A DNA stretch of 64,000 bases from Betaproteobacteria bacterium (GTDB lineage Bacteria > Pseudomonadota > Gammaproteobacteria > Burkholderiales > Casimicrobiaceae), in assembly GCA_013298765.1 (NCBI GenBank), contig JAAFJA010000002.1, positions 1-64,000 of the forward strand, written 5' to 3'. Below the pieces are notes generated by a model. That model did no database searches and was not told the DNA's origin. It was given only the letters and a program-made list of their open reading frames with translations. Shown piece after piece: positions 24,625 through 33,294 of this stretch (its first letter is position 1; every line of letters starts with the position of its first letter). Position numbers and translations under genes: made by a program.

Positions 24625-25932
24625 CTACCTATGAAGCGTCACGCCCAGCCGCGTAAGCAATAGCCCCGAGAAGCTCTGCACGCCGCGACGGATCGTCTCT
24701 TCGTCGGCGTGAAAGTTGGGTGCGTGGTTAAACGCGATTATGCCCTTTTCAAAATTAGAGCCGCCGAGGAAGAAATACACACCCGGCACTTTCTGTTGAA
24801 AGTACGCAAAGTCGTCATTGAAAAAAGGCGCCTGTCCGTAAAGTGGCAACACACTGTTCGGCGGGCTCGCTTGTTCGAGTGCGGTCATCGCGGCGCGAGT
24901 GAGCGCGGGTTCGTTGACGACCGTTGGGTTCGCTTGCACGAATGACACGTTCAACAGTTGCGCTTTATGTCCGCTCGCGGCTACGGCCGCTTCGATGCGC
25001 GGGAGGAGCGTTGCTAAGTTCGCTGCACTTGTTTCATACAGATATGCAGAGAGGCGAAGTTCGCCGCCTTCAACCTGCGTATCAAAGTTGCTATCCATGA
25101 ACAGGAAGTCTTGGAACGCGGTTGTTGGCACGCCGACACCGACGGACTGGTCAACGAGGCGTTGAATCTCCCACGGCTTCGCGTCGGGGCGTGCGCGGAA
25201 CATCGTCTGCTGAACTTGTTTCGTGAGGGCTTCGATTTGCGCTTTCGAGAGCTCATTTTTCATTGCAATGCGAACGCGACGTTGGTAGGCAAACATCTCG
25301 CCCGGTCGAACTCGAATCTCGCCCGCTGCAAACGCGGTCACGTGTGCGCCGTAAATTTCGTCCAGTTTCAATTGCGAAACCACGCCACGTTCGATCAAGC
25401 CTTTTGCGCCGTTGAAGGTTTCTTCCTCCGGCTGGAAAATGAACACGGCGGTACCGCTTAACTTGTCGCGTTGCTTCGAGAGCACTTCGGCCACTCCGAG
25501 CGCTATCGCAATGTGAATATCGTGTGCGCAGGCATGATGCACATTCGGCGTTTTCGAGCGAAACGGTTCAGGGTCTGGATAGAAGCCAGGCAGCGCATCG
25601 AGATCGGCCCGCCAAGCAACCGTTTTGCCAGGACGTGCACCGCGCAGCACGCCGACTACGCTGTGGCCATATTGACCTGTTTGCACCTCAAGCCCAAGCG
25701 CGCGAAGCTGTGACGCGATCTTTGCAGCGGTGCGAACTTCATTGCCGGCAAGCTCAGGATACTCATGAATGTCGCGACGTATTGCGACGAGTTTCTCGTA
25801 TATCGCATCGGTGTCTCGCTTCACGGATTCAACGCTGATTCGCGCTTCCGGCGCACGTTCAGCGGTTCTCGTTTGACAACCAGCGACAAGCGCCAGCGCG
25901 ATGCCGGAGAGGGTGATGATGAGTTTCTTCAT
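24625..25932 (-). CDS. M20-family metallopeptidase/amidohydrolase, lipoprotein
   Basis: 435 aa. The N-terminus is a lipoprotein signal with lipobox LVAGC (Cys19), so the enzyme is anchored in the envelope, unusual for M20 amidohydrolases. Metal-site motifs: RADLDALPG, HHACAHDIH (normally HACGHD; here Ala replaces Gly), FQPEEETFNGAKGL and a late HAPNFHADEE. A long central insertion (about residues 215-300) forms the dimerisation lid. It probably removes an acyl or aminoacyl group from a small amide, releasing the acid; substrate unknown. It stands alone, after a 180-base gap from the ABC operon. Confidence 0.87.
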   Translation of the reverse strand: MKKLIITLSGIALALVAGCQTRTAERAPEARISVESVKRDTDAIYEKLVAIRRDIHEYPELAGNEVRTAAKIASQLRALGLEVQTGQYGHSVVGVLRGARPGKTVAWRADLDALPGFYPDPEPFRSKTPNVHHACAHDIHIAIALGVAEVLSKQRDKLSGTAVFIFQPEEETFNGAKGLIERGVVSQLKLDEIYGAHVTAFAAGEIRVRPGEMFAYQRRVRIAMKNELSKAQIEALTKQVQQTMFRARPDAKPWEIQRLVDQSVGVGVPTTAFQDFLFMDSNFDTQVEGGELRLSAYLYETSAANLATLLPRIEAAVAASGHKAQLLNVSFVQANPTVVNEPALTRAAMTALEQASPPNSVLPLYGQAPFFNDDFAYFQQKVPGVYFFLGGSNFEKGIIAFNHAPNFHADEETIRRGVQSFSGLLLTRLGVTLHR

Positions 25933-26658
25933 GCGCGAGGCGGCCCCAGGCTTTATGCGATTGGGCGAAGCTATCAGCGCAGTTCAGGGCTGGTACGCGT
26001 CCAGCGACGGATCGCGGACGAGTGCGATGGATCGCACGGTTCGCGCAGTGTGCGCTTCGAAAATGTGTGGAAGGCACGAACCGGTCGAACTATCAAAAGT
26101 GGATAGCTGTTTATTACTTAATAAGGGCTACGAGGCAATAATGCTATTTCTTGAGAATAAAGAAATTTATCTACTAGTGCTGATAAAAGAAGGATAGAGT
26201 CGACTTTGCTACAGCGCAGGTCCGTTCAGTGTTTGAGCCCTACACGTGGGGTCGCATCGACTGCGCTCACATTGGTGCAAATCCAGTTTCGAAGGTGAGA
26301 TTTGCGACGGTCCGGCGCGGGGACGCACTGCGAGCGGGCGGCTGTTTTCAGTCGGGGGCAGCCACGCTTAAAGCTTGTGCAAACACGGTCGGATGCAAGC
26401 GCACTCTGCAACTTGAGCGACACACCCTCGGTGCACGCGCTGTCTCACTATCGGCTCTCAGAGTTGGGTTTGTAGGTAGCCCAGCATGCTGGGCTACAGA
26501 CATCTTATTGCCGGTGGTAGTGGCTACTGTCGCGAATTCGCGCTATTTGCATAGCGGCTCGGTCACACCGTACCTTTTGCGATGCTGCGTTACAGATTTA
26601 CGTTTTCTTCGCTGCTGGAATGCGGTAGCCTTCGCTTTTTCGTGCTTGGAGCTCTGAA
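25933..26658. other. Long intergenic region
   Basis: 726 bases between two divergent genes. AT-rich at 26095-26195. A 20-bp perfect palindrome lies at 26477-26496. No gene or RNA structure was recognised; frames in this stretch are short and lack ribosome sites. Confidence 0.45.
26477..26496. repeat. 20-bp perfect palindrome
   Basis: TAGCCCAGCATGCTGGGCTA is its own reverse complement and is flanked by TGTAGG and CA, echoing the TGTAGG boxes of the repeats at 15702 and 44974. No T-run follows, so not a simple terminator. Confidence 0.7.
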
Positions 26659-27468
26659 ATGAAAAGAATCGCATTCTTATGTTTTGTGGCGACCGCATCG
26701 GTCGCGATGAATCTTTTCGCTGCAGAGCCGAGCGTACCGCCTAGCAAATTGACCGCGACCGCAGGGGCGGCGGTTACGCCGTCAAAGCTGGGCGATTCGA
26801 CTCGCGACCTGGTATATACGCCGATTACGCCGTGCCGCATCGCTGATACGCGCTTGACTGGGGCTGGCCCAATCGCTGCCGGCGGGACGCGCTCTTTTGC
26901 TGCGGTTAGCGCCAGTAACTTTGTCGGCCAGGGCGGGTCTACCACCGACTGTGGCACGCTTGGTTTGAGCGCCGCGGCGGTGATGATTGTTGCCACGGCA
27001 ATCACTCCTAACGCGCCGGGGTTCGCGACCGCATATTCGTTTGGAACGACTCAGCCCGCGACCACAAGCATGCAATTTGCTGCTGGCGCGATTGCGGTGA
27101 ATACGTTAGCGATACAGACGCCGAACCCCAGGGTAACGCTCGACTTCACCGTTTTCACCTCCGCGCAATCGGATTTTGTGTTTGATATTGTCGGCTACTT
27201 CGCGCCACCGTTGGCGACCGCGCTGGATTGCGCTACCGTATCTGGCACGCCGACGAACGTTGGCGCCGGCGCGTATGCGAGCCTTCCGACGCTTTTTTGC
27301 GCGGCCAACTACACGCCGGTAGCGCTTTCAATCTCTGCGGGAGAAAATGTGTTGGTTGCCGACAGTTACACGGCGGGCAATGCCGGGCAGGTGTTCGTGC
27401 GCAGTCTGAGCGCTAACGCACAGAACGTGACTGCGAAACTGATGTGTTGCCGCGTCCCGGGACGTTAA
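26659..27468 (+). CDS. Secreted beta-rich protein with a PITPCR...DTR motif
   Basis: 269 aa. Signal peptide residues 1-21 (cleavage after LFAA). The mature N-terminal half carries the motif YTPITPCRIADTR (about residues 53-65) followed by GPIAAGGTRSF, which recurs in many secreted bacterial proteins of unknown function, usually as a single beta-sandwich-like domain of about 120 residues. The remainder is Ala/Thr-rich and probably beta-stranded, with a late Cys pair (LMCCRVPGR). It lies three bases upstream of the YVTN protein gene, so the two are likely one operon. Confidence 0.75.
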   Translation: MKRIAFLCFVATASVAMNLFAAEPSVPPSKLTATAGAAVTPSKLGDSTRDLVYTPITPCRIADTRLTGAGPIAAGGTRSFAAVSASNFVGQGGSTTDCGTLGLSAAAVMIVATAITPNAPGFATAYSFGTTQPATTSMQFAAGAIAVNTLAIQTPNPRVTLDFTVFTSAQSDFVFDIVGYFAPPLATALDCATVSGTPTNVGAGAYASLPTLFCAANYTPVALSISAGENVLVADSYTAGNAGQVFVRSLSANAQNVTAKLMCCRVPGR

Positions 27469-27471
27469 ACC

Positions 27472-28875
27472 GTGTGCCCCGCACGAAAGCAAGGTTTCCT
27501 TGCGCCGCTCGCACGCTTGCTCATGCAGCAAGCGCTCGTTTGCGCTGTGGTGTTCGCGTTTGTGCTCCCCGCCAAAGCTGCGGTGCTCGCCTATCTCCCG
27601 AACCAATCGGGCCTAGGAGTCGCAGTGCTCGATGTGAGCACGGGCGCGCAAATCGCCGCAGTGCCGGTGGGTGCCGCGCCCATCGGTGTCGCAGTCGCAC
27701 CCAATGGCCGCTACGTGTACGTGACGCTGCACAACAGCAATGCGGTGTCTGTTATCTCGACCAACACCAACGCTGTACAGGCGCAGATCCAGGCCGGGAC
27801 GAGACCCGTTGGCATTGCTGTATCGCCCGATGGCAAGCGTCTCTACATGAGCAATTTTCTGACCGCAACCGCTGCGGGAGCTGGGTCACAGTGGGTGAAC
27901 GGTACGCTGACCGTGATCGACGCGGTGAGCCGCACGGCTCAGACCTCGATTTTTGTCGGCGCGAACCCAGCCGGCGTCGCCGTGTCGCCCGACGGCAGCC
28001 GCGTGTATGTTGCGAATTCGGGATCGGGCACGATGAGTGTCATTTCCACGGCAACCGATACCGTGACCTCGACGATTGCCGTGGGCGCGAGCCCATTCGG
28101 CGTTGCCGCATCGCCGGACGGTCAGCGTGTCTACGTTGCCAACAGTGGTGACGCCTCAGTGTCGGTAATCAACGCGGCAACGCTTACCCTCGCGTCGACC
28201 ATTCGGGTCGGCGGCCATGCGATGGGCGTCGCAGTAAGCGATGATTCCACGCGCGTCGTGGTTAGTAATCCGTTTGATAACTCGATTTCCGTAGTCGATG
28301 CAGCGACGCAAACCGTAGTTGCTACGACCACCGCAGGCATCGGATTGGCACCGGCCGGCGTTTCGTTCACGCCCGGCGGCACAACGGCGTTGGTCGCCAA
28401 TTCAAGGGCGGGAACGGTAAGCGCGGTCAACGCGATCAGTGGCGCTGCCGCAGCGCTGGCCGCGAGCTCGTTGGGTTCGCCATTGAGCCTTGGCAAGTTC
28501 GTCGCAACGACGCCGCTCTGCGCGCTTGACGTAAGCGGCGACGCGTCGGTGTCTTCCGCGTCGGATGGCGTCTTGATCCTTCGCCATATGCTCGGCTTCC
28601 GAGGTCTAGCCCTTACGCAAGGCATTGCTGGTATCGGTGCAGGCGTGAACGCGACGATGATCGAACAAAGCATCGCTGCGCTTAACTTGGACGCTGACGG
28701 CGATACCGCCGTTAATCCGACCACCGATGGGCTTCTGCTCGTGCGCGCGCTGCTTTCGCTCACGGATACCGCCCTCATCGCCAACGCGCGCAACAGCGCG
28801 AGTCCGTCTGTGCGAAACGCAGCGCAAGTGTTGCAGTGGATCACCAGCACACATGGGGCGAGTTGTTTGATCTAG
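27472..28875 (+). CDS. YVTN beta-propeller protein with C-terminal dockerin-like module
   Basis: 467 aa secreted. The GTG start at 27472 gives a long signal (mature start near AAVLAYLPN, residue 37); an ATG at 27523 would give a shorter one. Residues 38-340 contain about seven YVTN-type blades, each with GVAVSPDG-R-VYVAN(S/P)-like motifs and V-VGA-P linkers: a seven-bladed propeller typical of protein or ligand binding at the cell surface. Residues about 350-467 form the cysteine-bracketed module: CALDVSGD start, two EF-hand-like repeats (second: LNLDADGDT...TDGLLLVRALL), closing Cys near the C-terminus. No enzyme motifs. Confidence 0.88.
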   Translation: MCPARKQGFLAPLARLLMQQALVCAVVFAFVLPAKAAVLAYLPNQSGLGVAVLDVSTGAQIAAVPVGAAPIGVAVAPNGRYVYVTLHNSNAVSVISTNTNAVQAQIQAGTRPVGIAVSPDGKRLYMSNFLTATAAGAGSQWVNGTLTVIDAVSRTAQTSIFVGANPAGVAVSPDGSRVYVANSGSGTMSVISTATDTVTSTIAVGASPFGVAASPDGQRVYVANSGDASVSVINAATLTLASTIRVGGHAMGVAVSDDSTRVVVSNPFDNSISVVDAATQTVVATTTAGIGLAPAGVSFTPGGTTALVANSRAGTVSAVNAISGAAAALAASSLGSPLSLGKFVATTPLCALDVSGDASVSSASDGVLILRHMLGFRGLALTQGIAGIGAGVNATMIEQSIAALNLDADGDTAVNPTTDGLLLVRALLSLTDTALIANARNSASPSVRNAAQVLQWITSTHGASCLI

Positions 28876-28940
28876 CTCGCCGCGCCGCGAGTTGGGTGCC
28901 TGGTTTAGGGCTTCCGATTTAGCGGCGCTGTTATTCCCGC

Positions 28941-29330
28941 TCAGCGTTTGAGCTCCACGCTCACCTTTACATCGGCTGCGCTCAAATTCGTCCACATCCA
29001 GCACCACTCGTATGCCGTCCCGTGCGCGAGCGTGCCTGCGCGCTCGCGCACGCGAGTGGCCTCAATGTCGTAAATCACTTGCTTCCCGCCGGGGCCAGCG
29101 TGACGATGCACGTTGAAATCCACGTCACCATCGGCGGTGAATTTCCAAGCGACTGACTGCTTCGTCGCCACATCCGCGCAGACCTCAAGAATCTTCTTCG
29201 GCTTCACCGTGTGCGAATTCGAGTACGCCGACCCAGTCCACGACACCACTTCCGATTGTGAATAGGCAGACGCGATGAAGAGGGGAGCGACGAGGATGAG
29301 GGGGCGAACGTGGAGTTTCACAGGTGTCAA
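28941..29330 (-). CDS. Secreted hypothetical protein (129 aa)
   Basis: Signal peptide residues 1-24 (hydrophobic to SAYSQ). The mature part of about 105 residues is predicted beta-rich with an HxHxxGGK stretch (NVHRHAGPGGKQVI, about residues 73-86) and a cluster of Trp residues near the end (YEWCWMWTN). No family recognised; the 'tails' of proteins that fold as small beta-sandwiches in the periplasm look similar. It is convergent with the YVTN gene, with 65 bases between. Confidence 0.6.
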   Translation of the reverse strand: MTPVKLHVRPLILVAPLFIASAYSQSEVVSWTGSAYSNSHTVKPKKILEVCADVATKQSVAWKFTADGDVDFNVHRHAGPGGKQVIYDIEATRVRERAGTLAHGTAYEWCWMWTNLSAADVKVSVELKR

Positions 29331-29402
29331 GTCGAGCTAAGAGGAAAGATGCTGAGGATTATGCAGCGCGTTGTGTGCCGGTACGCGGGTTGCAAGACAT
29401 AC

Positions 29403-29915
29403 TCAACCGTTGTTCAGATCGAAACGCTTGTGAATGCGATTGAACACGCGGCCTTCGGCTTTGGGATCGCTATCTTCGACGAGATACGTCTCGAATCCCA
29501 TGCGGCTGTAATACGCCAAACCGCCCACGTTGTCGACGCGAATCGAGGCGTTGATTGTTGTAAAGCCAAGCTGCTTCGCCGCCTTGCGTGTGTGTGGAAA
29601 GAGCGCACTTCCAACGCCCGATTTGTGTTGCGAGCGGCGCGCGAAGGTTGCGATGTCTACCCAACCGGCAGGCAGATCGCCGTATCTAGAAAGCGATTGA
29701 AAGCCCACGACTGCCCCCGCAGGATAAACGGCCACAAAACACGAAACAACGTCGTCGCCCGAGATAAACCAATCGCGCATTTCCTCTAGCGACAATTCAT
29801 TTGTGATCGCCGTGGTTCCGCCGATGCGGATGATTTCGTTTAGGAGCGTACGTAGTCCGTCAGAGTCATCGACGTTTGCGGGTCGAACCACTACTGAGTG
29901 TTCAAGCAGAACCAT
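29403..29915 (-). CDS. GNAT N-acetyltransferase downstream of higA
   Basis: 170 aa. ATG at 29915 overlaps the HigA stop by one base (TGATG), so translation is coupled. GNAT features: VRPANVDDSDGL at the N-terminus, a VDIATFARRSQHKSGVGSALF acetyl-CoA loop (residues ~85-105) and NVGGLAYYSRMGFE near the end. It resembles phosphinothricin or amino-acid acetyltransferases, which acetylate a free amino group. Because it sits in a toxin-antitoxin operon, a toxin-like role (as for acetyltransferase toxins) is conceivable but not supported by sequence. Confidence 0.85.
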   Translation of the reverse strand: MVLLEHSVVVRPANVDDSDGLRTLLNEIIRIGGTTAITNELSLEEMRDWFISGDDVVSCFVAVYPAGAVVGFQSLSRYGDLPAGWVDIATFARRSQHKSGVGSALFPHTRKAAKQLGFTTINASIRVDNVGGLAYYSRMGFETYLVEDSDPKAEGRVFNRIHKRFDLNNG

Positions 29916-30232
29916 CACGCAGCAAGCGGCTGCACTTCAGCCAGGACGCGTTTGCCAAGCGTCTTTTGAGCCGACTTGATTTCGTAGGCGACTTGAAGAT
30001 TCATCCAGGTCTGCACATCGCCGCCGAAGAAACGTGTCAAGCGCATCGCGGTATCGACCGTAACGCCGCGACGTTCGAGCACGATGTCGTTTACGCGCGA
30101 GGCGGGCACCTTGAGCGCCGTCGCGAGCGCATTCGCGCTCATGCCCAGCGGTTTCAAATAGTCTTCACGCAATACTTCGCCGGGATGTACCGCGCGCATA
30201 CCGTTCTTAGGGGCTGAAATTTTTGTCTTCAT
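29915..30232 (-). CDS. higA: HigA-type antitoxin, Xre family
   Basis: 105 aa. A typical HigA domain: VHPGEVLREDYLKPLGMSANALATALKVPASRVNDIV (residues 15-51), the helix-turn-helix, then VTVDTAMRLTRFFGGDVQTWMNLQVAYE. The start at 30232 lies 26 bases after the (broken) HigB stop. HigA normally blocks HigB by binding and represses its own operon. Here the toxin gene is damaged but the antitoxin looks intact and is followed by the GNAT gene. Confidence 0.92.
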   Translation of the reverse strand: MKTKISAPKNGMRAVHPGEVLREDYLKPLGMSANALATALKVPASRVNDIVLERRGVTVDTAMRLTRFFGGDVQTWMNLQVAYEIKSAQKTLGKRVLAEVQPLAA

Positions 30233-30258
30233 CGTCGCACTCCATTGCTTCGAAGAGG

Positions 30259-30537
30259 TTAGCGATAGTCTACGGTTTCGACTTCGTGCGGTCCGCCAGA
30301 TTTTCAAACAAAACGCGAACACCACTGATCGTTGATGCGAATAGTATGTTGACCTTTGCGATCTCCTGCCAAGGCTTCCAGGCGATTTCCAGGTGGGGCG
30401 CGCAATCCTTCCAGCGCGGCTGCGCTGTCCAACTGCTGCAATTTTCGCGTCGCAACCGATTCGATGTTTGCAAACCGTTTCACACGCTTGCCTGCGAATA
30501 GGCTGCCAATGTCTTCGCAGGAAAACGACTTGATCAT
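30259..30537 (-). pseudogene. higB: HigB-type toxin gene with in-frame stop
   Basis: The frame begins MIKSFSCEDIG and continues as RelE/HigB-like protein (KVKRFANIES type region, then GNRLEALAGDRKGQHTIRINDQW). After residue 77 an in-frame TGA (30304-30306) takes the place of the Trp codon that follows FV in relatives; the same frame then runs KSGGPHEVETVDYR to the natural TAA. The stop therefore removes 15 C-terminal residues, including the conserved DY(R/H) end required in the family. A one-base TGG to TGA change, or a sequence error, explains it. Confidence 0.8.
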
Positions 30538-30640
30538 ACGTGTATTTCATACCGTTTAACGGTAAACGGCAAGCAAGCGAAAATGCGTTACGTGCTTTTG
30601 GTTGCTCAGATTCTCAAGCGCTTTCGGTATTCGCTCGACG

Positions 30641-31183
30641 CTATTTCCACGCAATTGTTGCGAGCAGCGCGTTCACGTCTGGCATATAGCGTTGAGTATC
30701 GGTCCATTTTGAAACGGTGATCGTCGCAACCAGTTGATTCTTCTTTTGCGACGAGGTGCAGGTCACCGTTGTGCTGACTGGCATTGTGCTCGTCATCGAT
30801 CCTTCGTCGGCATTGCAGCCAAACCCGCGCGGAACCACGAATCCCTTCGGCAGCGGCACTTCGCGAAAGACTTTGAACTTTGGGCGCATGTCGGACTTGT
30901 ACTCGGCCCAAAATTTCTCATGCGCCAACTCGAAGGGCGAGTCGCGGTGCTCGACGAGCATCACCACGATCATCGCGTCGTTTCCGCGATGCTCGATTGA
31001 GTACGATGCGCTCGACGCCGACATCTCCGCGTCTTCACGTAGCTTCCAAACGCTTGACGAAGGAACAATCGTTACGTGCTTGAGCGATTTCGTAGAGAGC
31101 GTTTCGCTCGCCGATGAAAAAGGCGAAAGCAGAAGCGCGCCAATGATCGCGTACCAACAGCGGGAAAGCGAATTCACAAACAC
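30641..31183 (-). CDS. Secreted hypothetical protein (180 aa)
   Basis: Signal peptide residues 1-26 (hydrophobic core LLLSPF, cleavage after SSASE region). The mature part contains a SYSIEHRGNDAMIVVMLVEHRD block and late TSTMPVSTTVTCTSSQKKN and KWTDTQRYMPDVNAL stretches. No named domain recognised. It may be a small periplasmic protein; nothing in the neighbourhood suggests a partner, other than that it lies upstream of the HigBA module on the same strand at 104 bases. Confidence 0.6.
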   Translation of the reverse strand: MFVNSLSRCWYAIIGALLLSPFSSASETLSTKSLKHVTIVPSSSVWKLREDAEMSASSASYSIEHRGNDAMIVVMLVEHRDSPFELAHEKFWAEYKSDMRPKFKVFREVPLPKGFVVPRGFGCNADEGSMTSTMPVSTTVTCTSSQKKNQLVATITVSKWTDTQRYMPDVNALLATIAWK

Positions 31184-31424
31184 CTCCGTCTAGCGGGCGA
31201 TGGCGCAAGTGTATGCAAAGCTCGGCGGTAAGTGCATGACGAAGGCCGCCCACGCAGCGAGCCATTCATCGTGGGAATTCGTAGGGTGCGATCCTATCGC
31301 ACCCAGATTGGTACCAATGAATGTGGAGTAAAGAGATGCGCTTCGCGCGGTGAGTTAAGAGCGCGTTGAAAACTTGGTACTCGCGCTGGTACCATTCACG
31401 CGATTTTTCATCTTCGCGATCAAT

Positions 31425-33176
31425 ATGGCGCTTCGTCTAGCTTGCGTTTTTCTGTTTTCATTGCTCGTTTGCTCTCGTATAGGTCACGGAATCCCGGGCC
31501 AGCCTGGAACGCTTGACACGAGCTTTAATGGAGCAGGCGTGTTGGTCGAGAATGAGAGGGCGAACGGTGCAATCTATGATTCGCTGCTCTTGCCTGATGG
31601 AAAGACTCTGCACGCCGGCAATTGTGCGTTCGCGGGCTCCTCTGTCTGCTTGTTTAAGTACGAGGCATCCGGTGCTCCGGACACAAGTTTTGCGCAGTTT
31701 GGCCGCGCTCAACTTCCCGCGCTGGGCGGGAAAATTCCTGAAAACAATGACTTCTACGGCCGCCTCGGTGGAAGAGTCGCGACGACCGCCACGGGGATGA
31801 TCGTCATTGCTGCCACCTGTAGCGTCGCAAATACGTCGAGCTATGTGTTTTGCGTGTTTCGCTACAGTGAGAACGGTACGCTAGACACGTCGTTTGGACA
31901 GAATGGGATTGCCACCGTTAGCATCGGCGGCGTTGGACGATCGTTTGCTTATTCGTTACGTATCCAGAACGATGGGAAGATTTTGGTTGCGGGAAGTTGC
32001 GTTGTATTGGACACCGCTTGGAGTCTTGAAGTGCCGAGTCGCTGTGCCGCTCGCTTTCTGGATAGTGGCATGCTTGATACGACCTTTGGCGAGGCGGGGA
32101 AATTTATCGGATTACGCGCGCCATTCGGAGCCGCTTTTTCTGAGAGCTCCGTTACTCAGCTAGAAATTGCCGTGAACGGAGATCTTTTTCTGCTGGGGAC
32201 GTGCGGAGTGACGCGTTTCCCCGTGTGCATCCTAAAGCTGAGCGGCGACGGCGTGGTCGAAGAAGCCTATGGTGTTTTGGGCGACGCAGACGTGATCGCG
32301 TATACGGGCCCCGTGTCAGGTTTTAGGCAGTTCCAAGCTTTACGTGTCTACGCTGAGCCCGACAATAGTCTCTCGGTGTATGGACGATGCGCCGAAATTA
32401 ATAGCACTGGATCACTTTGCGTTATGCGATTAACGCCCAGCGGCGCTGCAGACCTGGCGTTTGGGACCAATGGCTATTTTCTTTTCGAACAATTAGGCAT
32501 GGATACAAGGACCATTTTGCGTACAAACAACGGACTCCTTGTGTCAGCCGGAGCTTGCGGCAGTGCCACTGGAAACGAATTTTGCGTTGCGAGGTACAGA
32601 CCGGATGGCACTCTAGATCCATCCTTCGGAACGAATGGACGTAGCGTATTGACTACCAAGGAGTACGGCTTTTTCGTGAACTTCAATGGAGCGTACACAC
32701 TATTGATTCAACCTGATGGTCGATTTTTGGCTGCTGGGGGATGCTCGAACCCGCTGTTTGCAGTTAACCCCGTGTGCATCGTGCGTCTTGACGGGGGGGT
32801 GAATCAAGATCTCTGCTCGCTGGACGTTGACGGGGATGGCGTGCTGACTTCGACTACTGATGCACTGCTCTTGACGAGGGTCGCGCTTGGCATTTCCGGA
32901 GAGCAAGTGACCGCGGGTATTACGTTTGCGCAAACTGCTACTCGAACGACGTGGGAAGCGGTTCGTGATCGGCTCGCCTCAGTTTCGGTTGATTTTGACG
33001 GTGACGGGCGGATGTTGCCTCATACGGACGCTCTACTCGCGTCGCGATTGCTCTTCGGGTTCCGTGGCGAAGCTTTGGTACAGGGTCTAAGTTTTCCAGG
33101 AATGGCCACAAGAAGAACCTGGCCGGCGATCCGCGACTATGCGACGACGAGATGCGGCATGACGCTACAGGACTAG
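31425..33176 (+). CDS. Delta-60 repeat (DUF5122) protein with C-terminal dockerin-like module
   Basis: 583 aa secreted. I chose the ATG at 31425 (MALRLACVFLFSLLVCS, a clear signal peptide) over the longer frame starting with a TTG at 31374. The body has at least six delta-60 repeats with GTLDTSFG-x-x-G (for example around residues 30-40, 155-165, 245-255, 400-410) and RIQNDGKILVAG-like partners, which build a propeller-like extracellular structure. The last ~120 residues form the cysteine-bracketed module: CSLDVDGDGVLTSTTDALLL, second repeat VDFDGDGRM...TDALLASRLL, closing Cys in YATTRC. No enzymatic motif. Confidence 0.87.
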   Translation: MALRLACVFLFSLLVCSRIGHGIPGQPGTLDTSFNGAGVLVENERANGAIYDSLLLPDGKTLHAGNCAFAGSSVCLFKYEASGAPDTSFAQFGRAQLPALGGKIPENNDFYGRLGGRVATTATGMIVIAATCSVANTSSYVFCVFRYSENGTLDTSFGQNGIATVSIGGVGRSFAYSLRIQNDGKILVAGSCVVLDTAWSLEVPSRCAARFLDSGMLDTTFGEAGKFIGLRAPFGAAFSESSVTQLEIAVNGDLFLLGTCGVTRFPVCILKLSGDGVVEEAYGVLGDADVIAYTGPVSGFRQFQALRVYAEPDNSLSVYGRCAEINSTGSLCVMRLTPSGAADLAFGTNGYFLFEQLGMDTRTILRTNNGLLVSAGACGSATGNEFCVARYRPDGTLDPSFGTNGRSVLTTKEYGFFVNFNGAYTLLIQPDGRFLAAGGCSNPLFAVNPVCIVRLDGGVNQDLCSLDVDGDGVLTSTTDALLLTRVALGISGEQVTAGITFAQTATRTTWEAVRDRLASVSVDFDGDGRMLPHTDALLASRLLFGFRGEALVQGLSFPGMATRRTWPAIRDYATTRCGMTLQD

Positions 33177-33294
33177 AGCCGCATCGTGACGGTGTGCTCA
33201 CTGGCGCGCTGACCTCCGGCTCGTTCGTGCAGCCGGGGAGAGAGTCTGCGCGACAGAAGGGGGGCGAATGGCTTTCTATCCCCCCATCATTCAC

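Noticed and set aside
26095-26195. Small RNA or small gene in the AT-rich gap
   Set aside because: No ribosome site, hairpin or T-run supports it; AT-rich promoter DNA is enough to explain the pattern.
27444-28151. 235-residue Arg/Cys-rich plus-strand frame inside the YVTN protein gene
   Set aside because: Out-of-frame shadow of the propeller gene, whose blades repeat regularly in the other frame.
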